DNA of 64,000 nucleotides, taken from NCBI GenBank assembly GCA_022264855.1, contig JABYQU010000010.1, forward strand, positions 372,001 to 436,000, written 5' to 3'. This document shows positions 45,090 through 57,925 of this stretch, piece after piece (position 1 is the first letter of the stretch; the number at the start of each line of letters is the position of its first letter). A model generated the notes under the pieces. It ran no database searches, was not told the DNA's origin, and worked only from the letters and a program-made list of their open reading frames with translations. A program made the position numbers and the translations under genes. Origin of the DNA: Lenzites betulinus (taxonomy: Eukaryota; Basidiomycota; Agaricomycetes; Polyporales; Polyporaceae).

Positions 45090-47237
45090 TCATCCCGGGC
45101 AGCTTGGAGACAAACCAGTGATGTTATGGGCACAAAGCACTACCATTACATATTGTATGTCACAAACGAGAGCTCGCGAACTTCCCATCTTTACCTGCAC
45201 TGGGGACTGTTTGATCGCGATACGTATTAGGTGGTGTTATACAATTAGTAAGTAGGCCGGAGCAGTCCAGATGGAGCAACGGCCCAACGGGACTGTCGAC
45301 ATACATAGGTGCCCACAGTCACTGCGTACAAGGCCAACCTAGCAGACCTCTGGGGAGATAGTACGAAGCTGGAATGATGTATGTAGCCTTGGGCCTCGAT
45401 AGAGTGTTTACCAGCCCCCTCGCTACATAGCTGAGGGGTCACTTTGTGCGGTCTTGCGAGATTGGACGTAATCAGGACGATGAAGTCTGCGCGAGCTTGT
45501 GCGGTTCCGTCTCGCGCCAGTGTGGGAGAGCCTGTTCGAATTGATATCGTCTGACAACGCGAGACAAAGCGGAGTGGCATAGAAGGATGGCTTGCGAACG
45601 ATAACTAGACCGTTTCGTCAGGGGCTTTCGACAGACCGCTAGATCTGTTCGAACGGACCTCGCAGCACTCTGCGAGATACATGTAAGCGCCCAAGCGTTC
45701 GAATCTTGGCTGCTATGACATCATATTATTTTCTATCTAGGCTCACTCTGGCTCATTCCGAGACTCAGCTACACGTGGATGTGGATGTGGATAATCATTC
45801 TGCATTCATATAAGTACTGTGCTCTAGCTATTAAACATGTAATCATAGGCCCGTCACGCTCCGATTTCCGAACCACCCCGATCTGACGGCGGATTACAGT
45901 ATACTTATATGCGAGTGTTTATTATAGCGGCGGTCGGCCGGGAAGTTATGTGTGACTGGCTGCTTCGAAGATAAATGAGAATAGGTATCACAGCGACATC
46001 TGGAGGAACGGCATGGCCGCAGTGCTCACTATACATCCAGTTCCTTACCAGTGTCCTGACTTGCACGTGGGCGGGTCGCCGTGATCTGGCTTGAAGGCTG
46101 AAAGCTTAGACTCTGATTGTGCGCCGTGTCCTGGGTTCAGATAGCGGCAGGCAAGTAAGAGTATCAAATTGCCGCACAAATATATAAGGTGCTGCTCACC
46201 GTTTCTGCAGCACAAGGCCGCCCCAAATGTGCTGGCCTTTCAAACAAGAACTAGTTCATAGACCAAGCAGATCACTCACGGAGTGTGATTCCCGGCTGCC
46301 CCTGCTTCTACTATACTGTGACTGCTCCCGTGCGATGAGATTCTGCATTGTCTGCCCCTGGAGAACACATTAAACATGGTAATCATAAGATATGTTTCTC
46401 GAACGGGGTTGTGAGTATGGCTTACCTACTACACCGACTGGCCCGGCCGCGCTTCATCACTGTAGAGACATCAGTAGGTCGTGGGTGTATGACAGGAGTT
46501 GCACCAATATTACGCAGGAGTGTGGATATGTATAGGGCAGGAGTCCTCAGTCGAACGGACACGGCGGCTTGCGCATTGGCGGCTTGAAGGGACTGATGGG
46601 CGAAGACAGCAGAATTAGCGCGCCGGTGAGCTCTTGTCGACACTTTATAAGCTAGTAAGGGAGAATCGAGGGCGTCGTCCGAGGACTCGCGAGAGTGTGT
46701 AGCCGAACTTCGCAATGGGGTCCACTAGACGCGTTGAACATGTCGCACTAGTACGAGCGCGGTACTCGATGTGAACTCCATCGGGGGTCTCTCGGGAATC
46801 CGCGGCTTGGGCGCGCGCCTGGGCTCTACTACAAATAACTACATCGTCTCGCAGGGGCCGGCTCGATTAAGCTGCTTGTGTTCGCGCATGTCCGCCTGGA
46901 ACGTCTGCTATGCAAAGTCGAGCCCCCTTTGTTAGGCTCAACCGCACGATCTCCCGCGTACCCCGTGGGTGCTGCTATATCAACTAGTGTCCCGCAGACC
47001 CCCTGCGAACCTACTCAGGCCAGTGTCGCGAACGCGTTGCGAGGTTGGGGTGGTACGCAGTGAGTCTCGAGATGCTGGCATATGTACGTGATCTGTCATC
47101 GTCCCCGGTGCCAGGGACTTGACGATCCAACTTTGGGGCGCTTAACATATGTTCTCCGCGACGCGAATGGACGGACGAGTCGGGACGATCGCACCTTATA
47201 AGCGCTTGCATTAAGACGCATCGTACTAAAGGCGTGC
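45090..47237. other. Gene-poor 2.1 kb region, possibly holding a small spliced minus-strand reading frame
   Basis: AT-richer than the neighbours, with no recognised family. On the minus strand three open segments can be joined by plausible splice sites: a frame open from about 46715 to 46426 (SPLLAYKVSTRAHRRANSAV), a short one near 46290-46360, and one ending at a stop at 46045 (near 46045-46200, LIYLCGNLILLLACRYLNPG). No ATG starts the first segment and nothing resembles a known protein, so I do not call a gene. Otherwise this holds the promoter of the thioesterase gene and the 3' end of the F-box-like gene. Confidence 0.4.
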
Positions 47238-48319
47238 ATGCTCTCTCTCCGCGCACTCATACATTCCGCCGTTTTCCTCCTCGTCTTGTATATCAGCAGG
47301 TCATATTACAAGAATCACGTAGATACACCAACTCCGGAAGACATGGCTGCAGCATTGAAGGTCCTCACGATCGCTCCCCGTGCTAAGCACACCGCGACGA
47401 TCGTCTTCATTCATGTCGGTATCTACTCCCGCTTACCTATGCATTATGAGGACTGACATACAACGGCTTACTTGCAGGGCCTGGGAGATACTGGGTATGG
47501 ATGGAAATCCGTCGCAGATATGTTTGCGGCTGAGATGCCCCATGTGAAGTGGGTCCTGCCTCACGCGTGAGTAGCCGTGTTCGCATAGTCTTGGGTGGCG
47601 GCTTTCTCCACACCCGACAATAACACTTCATCCTCATTAGCCCTAAAATCCCCATCACCGCGAACGGAGGCATGGTGATGCCAGGATGGTGCGTTTGCCC
47701 TCCTTCCGAATCACGCCTGATATCCTTAACCAGTCGATCGCACGAAACAGGTTCGACGTCTTTCAGTTCGGAGCCATCGACGCGCGGGAAGACGAGCCGG
47801 GGATGTTGAGGACGGTGCATGCCATCAACCAGCTCATCACCGAGGAAGTCGACGCGGGCATTCCCGCGAACCGCATCGTCGTCGGCGGGTTCTCGCAGGG
47901 CGCAGGGATATCGCTCCTCACCGGCCTCACCACCGAGCGACGGCTCGCGGGCCTCGCGGTCCTCAGCGGATTCCTCCCACTCAACAAGAAGGTCAAGTCG
48001 GTGAGTGTGGGTATAGGCACACAGGTGGCTGGGGAGCTGAATGCGCGGCCCTTTGCAGATGTTGAACGACCACGCCAAGAAGCTCCCGATCTTCTGGGGA
48101 CATGGCAAACTAGACACCATGGTCCTCTTCGACAGGGCGACGGCATCGCTCGAGGTCATCAAGTCAAATCTAGGTCTCAACACGCTCGTCTCGCCTGACA
48201 AAGTTCTTGAGGGTGGCATCGAATTCCACGCATATGACGGGCTGACACATTCAGTTGACGACCGGGAGCTTGAGGACCTGAAGACCTTCCTGAAGAAGGT
48301 CCTGCCCGCGGAAAACTGA
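47238..48319 (+). CDS. Acyl-protein thioesterase / lysophospholipase (APT1-type, phospholipase-carboxylesterase family)
   Basis: Alpha/beta hydrolase that removes palmitate from proteins such as G-alpha and Ras. It has the family pattern TATIVFIHGLGDTGYGWKSV (built across an intron), WVLPHAPKIPITANGGMVMP, DEPGMLRTVHAINQLI, the nucleophile elbow VGGFSQGAGIS with catalytic Ser, then GLAVLSGFLPL, the Asp in IFWGHGKLDTMV and the His in AYDGLTHSVDDRE. The C-terminus is FLKKVLPAEN. The start at 47238 adds MLSLRALIHSAVFLLVLYIS, a hydrophobic segment that would anchor or target the protein. A second in-frame ATG at 47343 (MAAALKVL) matches the usual cytosolic start. Four introns. The stop faces the EVE-domain gene 150 bases away. 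Confidence 0.92.
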
Positions 48320-48469
48320 CTGCATGGCCCGGGAATGGCGTATGGAAGAATGTAAGCTACCTTGCTTGTCCATTATAGACAACTCCTCGGACTCTGAGTA
48401 ATTGGGGATATATTGTCGACGATGAGTACATATACACACGAGGCAAGACGAGGGAAACGTGTGCCAATT

Positions 48470-49716
48470 CTACTTTCGCGCACGGGTAGAACGCCTAAGT
48501 TGAGTGTCGACTTCAGCGTCGCTGGCCTTACGCTTGCGACCATGAACCTGCTTTGCGGCTGCGGCTTTCTGAAGGGAGGCCCTACTAGCGCCAGCTTCCT
48601 CTGCGGGGTTGTCTGCATCTTCGGAATCGTGACTGTCATCTGCCACCGCCGCCGCCTTTTTGCGAACTTGCTGGCGACCCTTGGCCTTCGGTTTTGCCTT
48701 CGGCGCAGAGCTCTTCTTCACCGCGGTAGTCGTGCTCTCCAACCACCCTCCGCGTTCGGCAAGCTTCTCTACAACTTTCCAGGTCTCCTCTTCAACCCTT
48801 TGTACACTTAGTCTACCCCTGGTCACCAAGGCCATACCTATGTCTGCGCCTCAGCGAACCCAAGGATTATGATGCGGATGATCCATACCCTTGATCGCCT
48901 TGGCGCCTTCGTCTCCGATGTATGAAACGTCGTCTGGAGGATCTGAAGCTGCAGCAATATTCCTCAAGAGCGATAGTGGTACGAAGTGTGGCGCCCGGTG
49001 GACGAAGGTCACATCCACCATGTACCACTTGGGGTTCTCCTTGTCAGTTTTCTAAAAGAGGCAAGTTCATTGAGCAATTTCGTTTTCAGGGTTGCGGGAT
49101 GCTTACTGCGTCATAGTATGGATGCGATCTTGTGTGGCTGAAAGTGAGGACATGCTCGGGGTCGTGCGCAAGTGGACTCACGAATCCCAGGCCGTGTCTT
49201 TGTGTCCTACATGCTCAGACTATGAAATGTGCACCGAGACGTTCATGCTCACAATCAGGATAAGCCTCCTTAGAGACCTGCGAGTCGTTCAGCATACGTC
49301 CAATGCATCGGCGTGCGAACGCACCTCTGCGAAACCGGCGATGCCTGGGGCGGAATTCAAACATAGATCAATTGATGTGTGTGCATCTGCACGTACCTGG
49401 GGTCTTGCAGTTTGAATGGTAGAACAACACCTACGGGCCGTCGATCACGCTCGACCGGGCTGTTAACAAAGGAGCCCTGTGGGGTCGCGCACCTTGTCGC
49501 CGACCTTCATCTCTTTCATCAGGTTTCTCGCCTCTGCATTGCGCACCCCCTCCCACGGCGTGGTCTTGACGGACTCGAAGTCGTCCACACTGAACTGCGC
49601 GTCCCGCTCGAGACGCGCGCGCATACAGCCACGGGCGAAACGCGCACCTTGACGTCCTTGCCCTTGACGATGCGCGAGTCAGGCTCGGCCTTCATGAGCC
49701 AGTGCTTGGGAGGCAT
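48470..49716 (-). CDS. EVE-domain protein, thymocyte nuclear protein 1 (THYN1)-like
   Basis: The start is ATG 49716: MPPKHWLMKAEPDSRIVKGK is the N-terminus of EVE (PUA-like) domain proteins. The fold continues over several short exons, with DFESVKTTPWEGVRNAEAR near 49570-49540, LMKEMKVGDK near 49510, and IAGFAEVSKEAYPD and WYMVDVTFVHRAPHFVPLSL near 49000. It ends MALVTRGRLSVQRVEEETWK, then a Lys/Ala-rich basic tail (SAPKAKPKAKGRQQVRKKAA and RKRKASDAEVD) that looks like nuclear localisation sequence. EVE domains bind modified bases such as 5-methylcytosine derivatives or modified RNA. That role is known for relatives and only inferred here. Head-to-head with the PP4 subunit gene. Confidence 0.9.
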
Positions 49717-49965
49717 GCTGGGGGCACCGCGGAGACAAACGCGAAGGAGTCGTGTGCGGACGAAGGACGTTGTGGGCGGCGGAGGGAGAGCAAGGGGCAG
49801 CGGCCGAGAGTGACGAAGTTGGCGGAGCGTGCAGCAAACAGCGGACAACACGCCTTGCCTCAGACATCAACGACCTCTCCTCCCGCCTCCGCATCCCGCA
49901 CCCCCCTCCGCCCGTCCCCCGCCCCCAGCCGTCCACACGCACGTCGGGCGCCGTCGTCTCTGGCA
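49717..49965. promoter_or_regulatory. Bidirectional promoter, THYN1-like and PP4R3 genes
   Basis: 249 bases separate the two ATGs. No TATA box is seen. The plus-strand half is C-rich (CCCCCCTCCGCCCGTCCCCC near 49903), as in many fungal leaders. Confidence 0.45.
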
Positions 49966-52900
49966 ATGAGCAGCGTCCATGCTGCCAGCTCCTCCACTCA
50001 GACCCTCTCTGCCGCTGCATCGCCCACTGAACAGCCGCCCTCCCAACCAAGCCCGGCCGGGCCTCAAGAGCCGTCTCGCGATGCCAATGCGCCCTCACCC
50101 ACCGCCGAGGACGAACAACGCGTCGAATCAGCGCAGCCTGGACAGGACTTGAGCGCGGTGGGCCCAGCGGAGGGCGCGCCCTCGGGCTCCCCGGGCGAGC
50201 CCGTCGCAGGGCCCTCTGGCGTGGAGCAGATCGAGGTGGCCGACGCAGAACAGCATACTGGGTCCTCGGACGACTCGCAGCAGTGGACGGCGGAGGACGA
50301 TAGCCACGAACTCAAGCGCGTCAAGGTCTACGAGCTCATCGGCTCCCGCTGGGTAGACCAGGGGACCGCGTTTTGCTTCGGCGACTTCCAGGAGAACGAA
50401 GCGCTCCTCATCGCACGCTCCGAGGAGGACTTCAATCGCATCATCCTTACGACTACTATACGGGCTAATGATGTATATCAGCGACAACAAGGTGCGTGAA
50501 TGGCAAATCTACGCGTCCCTCACGCGTGGTGCGCGGTCGCTGACCGTGGGTACGCGCGTCGCAGAGACTTTGATTGTCTGGACGGAACCCGATGGTGTCG
50601 ACTACGCGCTCAGCTTTCAGGACCCGGAGGGATGCGCGGAGGTGTGGCATTTCATTGAGGAGGTTCAAAGGCACATGAACACAAGTGGTCAGCCCGCATG
50701 TTCTTCTTCAACGTAAGACCCGTTCATTGACCTCGTCAATCACACATTACCACCCAGAAGACATGGCACTGACGTCGTCGCCCTTGATCGGCCCTGACGG
50801 TCCCGAGACGTCTCTGTCCACCGCAAGTATCATTCGCGCAGGCCGATTACCCCAACCACAGATGGGCATCATTAGTGAGATTGACACTGCAATCAAGACG
50901 CTGGCACGGACAGCTATTGTGAAGGAGCGTGTATGCGAGTATATTCAAACTGAGGTACGCACGAGACTCTCGGACGCGATAGCCGGCTCACCTACATAAT
51001 GTTATCCGGCTCTTGTCAGGATTACATCAAGGGCCTAATTGAAGTCTTCAGCCAGGCAGAAGATTTGGAGAGCCTCATGGATCTACATGCGCTGTTCAAT
51101 TGCATGCAGACTATTCGTACGTTCCACTTTCCGTCGGTCCGCCCACACACTCTGAGCCGGCTTGCTTGTAGTCTTTCTGAACGAACACAGCTTGTATGAG
51201 CACATACTCGACGACGAGATTTTTCTGGGCGTCGTCGGTATACTCGAATGTCCGTGGCTCCAGTATAACTTGTGTAGCGTACGTCCTCCTAATCCTACAG
51301 TACAGACGACCCCGAATTCCCCAACCACAAAGCCAACTACCGCGACTTCCTTCGCGAGACATCCCGCTTCCACCAACCGATCGCGATCCGAGACGAGGCG
51401 ATTCAGCGCAAGATCCACCACACATACCGCCTGCAGTTCCTCAAGGACGTCGTGCTCGCGCGCGCCATTGACGACTCCACGTTCAACGTGCTCAACTCGT
51501 CCATCATCTTCAACCAGATCGACATCATTAACCACGTCCAAAACGACCAGCTGTTCCTCCGCGAGATTGCAGGCATGTTTATGGACGATGACTTGCTTGC
51601 TCTCCTCGGCTTCCCCCCGAAGAGTACGGAAGCGAAGAAGGAGCAGGAGGCCGCGAGGGACTCGGATCGAATGGACGTCGACCCATCATCAGATTCCAAG
51701 CCAAACGGTGCTCCCCAACCTAATGGCCACGCCGATACACCGACGCCAGCCAACAAGGGTCTCTCGCCAGAAGACCTTGTACGAAGACGAGAGGTAGTCT
51801 TCCTGATACAACAGCTATGCGCTATGGGCAAGAACGTCCAGCTTCCTGCGCGACTGCAGCTGTTCCGGGTGCTCGTCGACCGTGGCCTTGTCTTCGCCGT
51901 CCAGTGGGGACTTTCACAGGCGGAGATGGAAGAACAGGGACGGCAGATGATCGCTGCTTCCGGAGAGATCCTCATGGCGCTCCTCGAGTATGACCTGAAC
52001 GGCGTGCGTGGGCATGTGCTCAAGCAGCTCGGGACGATGGAGCGCGAGAAAGCATCTGGGAAGAACACTCGAGATAAAGAGACGGTGCTCATGCTCATGT
52101 GCAAAGTGCTCGTCCGCAGTCGCGACTTGGCCGTGCAGAGTCTTGTGGGAGAGGCGCTGAGACAGTTGCTGGAAATGGCGACGAACGATCCTACGGATAC
52201 GCCAGTGAGTGCTTCCTCCTCGTGTGACCAGTATCAGGTTCTTACGTCAAAACCGGTAAAGAACCTCGGTATCAAACTGCTGCAACAGCGGGCGAAGGAC
52301 GATCCTGGAATCGAGAAGTTCCTGGACTACTTCTATAAGTTCTGTATTGACGTCCTCTTCAAACCCATCCATGACGTGCCCGAGTTCAAGGATGTGACAG
52401 GTGCGCGGGAGCTTTCCTATGCTGCCAATACCACCAATTGACCGCTATACAGAGTCCAGTCTCCCCCTGACACGAGAGAAAACAAACCTCCTCCTTTACC
52501 TCAGCGACCTCCTCTCCAACTTCACTCTGCAGCATTCTTTCCGCAGCCACTTCTTCATTCTCTCCTCCAACGTTGCTCCCCGCGTTGCGACCCTCCTCCG
52601 CTCCAAAGACAAGCATCTACGCTTGGGTAAGTATTCCCGGACTTTTCGCGTGTGGTGTCCCTGACGCGTTGCTTCAACGTAGCTGCGTTCCGATTCTTCC
52701 GCGTGTGCTTGCGACTGAAGAATGGGAACATCTTCAAACACCTCATGAAGCATGATGTCTTCAAGCCGATCCTTGACCTTATGGTACGAGAATCGAAACG
52801 AGATAACCTCCTTAGCTCGTCATGTCTTGAGTTCTTTGACTTCATGCGACGAGTGCGTGTCCTCTCTAGCTATGACTCACATTCAGACGCTGACATTGTG

Positions 52901-53907
52901 GTGGCATTCAAGGATAACCTGAAAGACTTGATCGCCCATTGCATGACGAAGCACGGTGACGTTGTGCGAGCACTCGCAACATCGCCACTCGTGGGGGCGA
53001 GGTTTAGGGACTTCATCGCAAAGTGGGAGATGAACAACGAGCCTCCCCCGGTGGAGACTGTCGACAAGTGCGTTCCCACGCCGTCCCTACAACTCACGCG
53101 ACCTCTAATCATTCTCTCAGAGTCCTTCCTGGCACACCCCAACGCGGCTGGGGCCAGGGCAAGCTCCTCGACACGGCCGAAGAGGACTACTTCAACGCGG
53201 ACGACGACGACGACGACCCGATACAGCCCATCCCCATCGTCAGCACCCCGCCCCCACGCGGCGTACACCCCGGCAGGCGGCGGCGGCCAGTCCCGCGGCA
53301 AGGCATCCCCACGCGCGCGTCCCCAAAAACGTTCAACGGCGCGCCCCTGCGTACACCGCCGCTCGGCAGCCTCGTGGACTACGACGAGGGCGACGAGGGC
53401 GGCCCGTCGTCCCCAGGGCGCACCTCGCCGATCCCCGGCGGCTTCATTCCCGTCCCCGTCGCACAACAACAGCAGCTGCAGCCATCGTCCGACGCGCCGC
53501 CCGCGAGCCCGCGCATGTCGCACCGCCTCGTCGCCGTCAAGACACCGTCGCTCTCGCCCGCGGCGGACGGCGACATCCTCGAGGCGCTCGCGAAGGGCGC
53601 GCTGCTCAGCAAGGCGCCCGAGGGCGGGCTCCGGAGCAAGCGGCCGCGCGACGACGACGACGACGAGCTGCTCGAGCGCCTCGCGAGCAAGGCGAAGCGG
53701 CCCACGCCCAGCCCGTCCTCGCCAAATCCGGACGGGGACGCCCCGTCGAGCGCGGGGGCGACGAAGGTGCCGCCGACGAAGGGCGCGGAGGAGGGCCCGA
53801 AGAAGTTCAAGCTGAAGATCGGCGCGGTCGGCGCGGCGGTGGCGAGCTCCGCGCCGGCGGCGACGAGTCCTTCAAGTACGGGTACGAAGGACGGCGACAA
53901 CGGTTAG
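49966..53907 (+). CDS. PSY2: Serine/threonine protein phosphatase 4 regulatory subunit 3 (PP4R3, SMEK/Psy2)
   Basis: Regulatory subunit of PP4, acting in DNA-damage recovery and nuclear signalling. After a disordered Ser/Pro/Glu N-terminus (MSSVHAASSSTQ) comes the EVH1-like domain: LKRVKVYELIGSRWVDQGTA, ENEALLIARSEEDFNRII, then across an intron TLIVWTEPDGVDYALSFQD and GCAEVWHFIEEVQRHM. The conserved SMK-1 core begins LPQPQMGIISEIDTAIKTLA and DLESLMDLHALFNCMQTI. It continues LYEHILDDEIFLGVVGILE, PNHKANYRDFLRETSRFHQP, DEAIQRKIHHTYRLQFLKDV and FNQIDIINHVQNDQLFLREI, followed by helical repeats (near 51790-52980). The C-terminal tail after 53130 is disordered and rich in Pro, Asp and Ser, ending TGTKDGDNG. 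About ten introns. The start at 49966 has no in-frame ATG rival closer to the domain. Confidence 0.93.
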
Positions 53908-54494
53908 GACGGACGGACAGACGGGGCGGCGGCGATGGCGGCTCTGGGTCTATGCTGGATTTTCTCTCCCTTTCGTACTTAGCTAGCGGTTCCCTCGTTC
54001 CCGTATGTCGATACGCACGCATGCCTGTTGTAGAACTCGTCATACTGATATTCATGTTGTTCAACGCTCTGCACATTCCACAGTCGGCTCGTACGCGCGC
54101 GTAAATAGTAGTATACATATGGTGTGGAACAAAAGCGTGCTATGTACCCAGGTGAGCTAGCAGAACAGCATGTATGCAAAATGCAGGACAACGGAGCAGG
54201 AGGAAACGGTACTTTATGCAGACGAATAACGCAAGTCGGAGGCGGGGAACTAAGAAATACGTGGGCGAATGGACACTATATGCGTATCTGTAGAATTCAT
54301 TTATGGCTAAGCTGGGTGTGGAAGTCGGACGGAACGGATGAACGGAAGATGAGAGTGCACGAGATGCGAACAGAGGCTAGTGAACGTCCGGAGAGTGTAC
54401 GAGGCAGGTAGATGTGCGGGAGAGACGAGATGGCGCAGTCGGGTTCACATAAATGGTACATGCATGGGGAATTGCGAATGCAGACGTGCAGTCA
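53908..54494. other. Convergent 3' intergenic region
   Basis: About 590 bases between the stops of the PP4 subunit and Whi3-like genes. No coding frame or repeat of note. Confidence 0.5.
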
Positions 54495-57400
54495 TCAACC
54501 AGCGCGGCTAGCCTCTACGTTGGCTGCCGCCGGGGTAAAAGGGTGTGCGATATGGTCGTTGTTGGAGGCGTCAGCGCTGGGCTGCTCGGGTATCGAGGAA
54601 TGAGGGATGCCGAAAGGAGAGAATGTGTTGCTGCTTGGACCCAGGCCGTACCCCTGCGGGTTGGCGCGAGGGAAGGAAGTGGAGGTGGCGAAGGCACCGT
54701 TGTACGCCGCAGCAGACGGCGGAGGGGAGAAGAAGCGTGGAGGTGGGGGTGACGCTGTGTAATGATGGGAGAAGGTTGGCGAGGTCAGGCCAGACGCGTC
54801 ACGACGAATGGCACGGATCGTATCGGCGGAGTCGGTGTGGCGAGGGAAGAGGTCCCCAAAGTCGCGGTTGGCCTCCTGCAGCGGCTCACGGGCGAGCTGC
54901 TGTTGCTGTTGCTGCAGGGACGGGCCGTTACCACCGCTGTTCGGCGTCCGGACACCCAAGGGGTTCTTACTGTACGAGAGACGTATGCCTCCGTTCCGAA
55001 CCAGTCCGTTCAAGGAATCGCCGTACAGCTCGTTCAGTGCCTTGGTGGCGTACTCCACGGTATCAAACTGAGAGTATTGTCAGTACACTGCCATACAGAA
55101 AATCATTACGGGACACGCACCTCGACGAAACACATCGGTCCGTTGCTCTTCTGCCGGAAGCACAGCTTGCGGTACCCGAGTTGCTTCGAGAATAGGTCTC
55201 GCAGACGATCCTCGAGGAAGCTGAGGGTGTATCCTCCCGGCGAATTGGATGTTGGCAGGTTCCCGACGTAGAGGGTGTTGATCGGCGGGTTGTGGTCACT
55301 TCCACTACGGCCGCCACCAGAGCTACCAGATGCGGGCGACGGCAGTTGTGGGGATGTCGACCCTGACTCAGTAGAGACCGCCAGGGCCCCAACGGACTTC
55401 ACCAACTCGTCTTCATGTCCGCTCTGCGACCCGCTGACACTCGAAGCCGCCGAGTTGGGCATGGAGACCGACATCTGTCCCAGGGACCCGGCAAGGCTCT
55501 GGTGAGACTGGGGCTCACTACTTGGCGATTGGGGACGCGGCCGCGTTGGGAGGGAGGGATGCCCGGGAAGTGACGCTGGGTTGGAGTCAGGAGAGAACTG
55601 CGCGCTGCGGCTGCCCTGAGTTGATCCATTCTGCGAGGAAGCGGCCATGGGGATGGAAAGGTTCGCTAGCGCTTCTTGCGTCGGAGGGGATGTCTGCAGA
55701 CTAGAAGGGGACTGCGGGCGGACAGGGAGGCCGGAAAGATGGTGTTGAGGCAGGCCCATCTTGCGCAAAGCAGCGGAAGCACTGACGTCCCGCAGGTTTC
55801 CCCACGGGCCCGCCATGCCGTCGGACGACATGCCCATGCCACTCTCCGCAGACAGGACTGAGTTGGTTCCCTGGCGCACCATCTGCTGGGGGACTGAGTG
55901 GAAGGCTTCGAAAGCGAAGGAGTTCTGGCGCAGCCGGGTAGCCTCCTTCTCCTTCTCCCTGCGCTTCCTCTCACGCTCGCGTTCATCATCTTCTGCTCGT
56001 TCACGAGGTCCGCGTGTGTTGAACCCCAGGCCAATCGCCGCGAATTCTCGTCGACGATCGCGATCCTCGTCCTCGCGGGTCTCGAATATGCGGTCGCGTC
56101 GTGGAGCGAAGCCATTGAGTTCGACTCCCATGGAGCCCAGCGTCCCGAGCTTGTCGCGCTGAGTTAGAGCATCGCCGGCTGCGGCAAGGCCCTGTATGCC
56201 CGAGGCGTTATCCGCAGCGCCCGCGCCCGAAAGACCACCAGGGAATGAGGGTAGACCGGAAGGTCCTACGCCGGGGCCACGTTTAGTGTGCAGATTCTTC
56301 TTCGCCATCTCGGCCTTCAAAACTGCGCCCTTCTCGACATCCACGCGGCGCCCTTGAAGCACATCGCGAGCCTGAAGAGCATCGGCACGCGAGCGAAACT
56401 TCGCGAACCCGATGATCTGCTTGCGCGGGGGCTGCATGGGGATGTTGGACTGCCCGAAGTGTCCATCGTCGGAAGGACCTGCAGCCGGCCAAGACGTCAT
56501 GGGTCCGTCGCGACCACCGTCGATCAAAACGCCGCCCTGATTCATGGTGACGATGTTATACGGGTCGTTCGACCCACCGAACGGCATGGGCAATCCGGGC
56601 GCGCGCCCATTCTGGACACCGTTGTTGGCATAGGATGTCGACTCCTTGTTGGGGATCTTCAAGGTTGCCGCCTCGAATCCAGCCGAGAACGTAAACATAT
56701 TCTGGAACTCGCGCTCCTGATAAGACAGGCGCACATCTCAGCATTCATACAACCACATGCGCGCTGTCATAGAATCACGTACCGACATGTCATCTGGGAA
56801 CCCGACGACGAAAATAGTGGAGATCTCTTCCTGTGCCTGAGCGTTGGTTACGGTACCGTTCGCATGATTCGGATTCGGAGCGCCCGACGCTCCATTTCCC
56901 GCCGCACCACCCTGTCCCGGTCCAACGCCATTTCCAGGTATATGGGACCCGTACTGCGGCTGCGCAAGGGTCAAAGCGTGGCCTCCGATACCGCTCGTGT
57001 AGGAGCCGTGGAAGGACGACTGTGCGCCGGGTTGGTGGGGGAGCTGCTGGATACCTCCCTGACCGTTCTGGATGAGGCCTTGGCTGCCAGTCACGCCGTT
57101 CGATGGCTTCTGCTGCAGCAAAGTAGGAGTAGCGTCGTAACCCTGCCTGAAGAGATCGGATCCGAATGGAGGCTGTTTGCCCTGGGAGGTGCCGTTCATC
57201 GAGATTCCCCCGTTCATGTGAGCTCCGGTTGAAGGATCGAACGCTCTGCCGGAGTTGTGCATCGAGTCGAGACCGTGCGGAAGAATGTGTTGGGACTGGG
57301 AAGATGCCAGATGGGACATGGAGTTTTGGACACCGCCGAACAGGTCGTTCGTCGAGGGGTATGCAGCAGAGGGGAAACTGGAGGAGGTATCGCGGAAGGA

Positions 57401-57925
57401 GGCTGGGTGTCGCGGACGGGAAGCGAAAGGCTGGGTGAAGGAGGTGGAGGTCCTGAACGGAGCAGCTGCGAAGCTGCCGTTGAGCTTGGAAGAGAAATTA
57501 AGAGCATCCGGCTCAGCAGGTGATAGAGAGGAGTAGTCGGAGCTGGGGAGGCCGATGCTGTTCATGCTGTTGTACATTGCGTGAGTGGTATTGATTTGCG
57601 ATCCTTGAGCGAAGAGGTCTGTGTTGTGCTGTGTTTGCTTGTACTGATGGGTGTGCGTGTGGTTGCTGGGGGAGTCCGGACGGGGAGGCACAAGAGATTG
57701 CATGGAAATGTGGTAGGGGAGCGGGGGTGATCCCATGGAGGAGGCCGTGGAGAGGGAGCCAAACGCAGGCCCTGAGGTGCCAGCTGCTTCAGAGTCTGAC
57801 GACGAGACGGGCTCTGCGTCCCCCTGAGCGTCGATGTTGTCCAGGAGAGAGCGGTTGAGATAGCCCTCGTCGGCTGATTGGGAGGTGAAGGGGGCTGGTC
57901 GGCGGGCTGCCATGGAGGAGGTCAT
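54495..57925 (-). CDS. Whi3-like RNA-binding protein with two RRM domains
   Basis: Cell-cycle RNA-binding protein; in yeast Whi3 binds CLN3 mRNA and forms assemblies. The start is ATG 57925 ([13 protein letters not shown]). A disordered N-terminal half is rich in Ser, Gln, Asn and Gly ([23 protein letters not shown]). RRM1 begins [14 protein letters not shown], is interrupted by an intron, and continues [20 protein letters not shown]; its second half ([20 protein letters not shown]) follows an insertion of about 90 residues. Then [19 protein letters not shown] Ser/Pro/Gln-rich linker follows, and RRM2: [41 protein letters not shown], then after an intron [18 protein letters not shown] and [16 protein letters not shown]. 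The C-terminal tail is Gln- and Pro-rich. RRM2 in particular is a hallmark of fungal Whi3. The Gln-rich stretches fit a phase-separating protein. Confidence 0.9.

Noticed and set aside
45680..45715. tRNA T-loop-like GCGTTCGAATCTT
   Set aside because: No matching acceptor stem, D-arm or anticodon arm could be folded upstream.
45827..46390. Two copies of ATTAAACATG(G)TAATCATA about 540 bases apart
   Set aside because: The similarity does not extend beyond about 18 bases, so no terminal repeat or element is supported.
55676..57232. Long plus-strand frames opposite the Whi3-like gene
   Set aside because: They are mirror frames of GC-rich coding sequence and lack domains; the minus strand carries clear RRM motifs.
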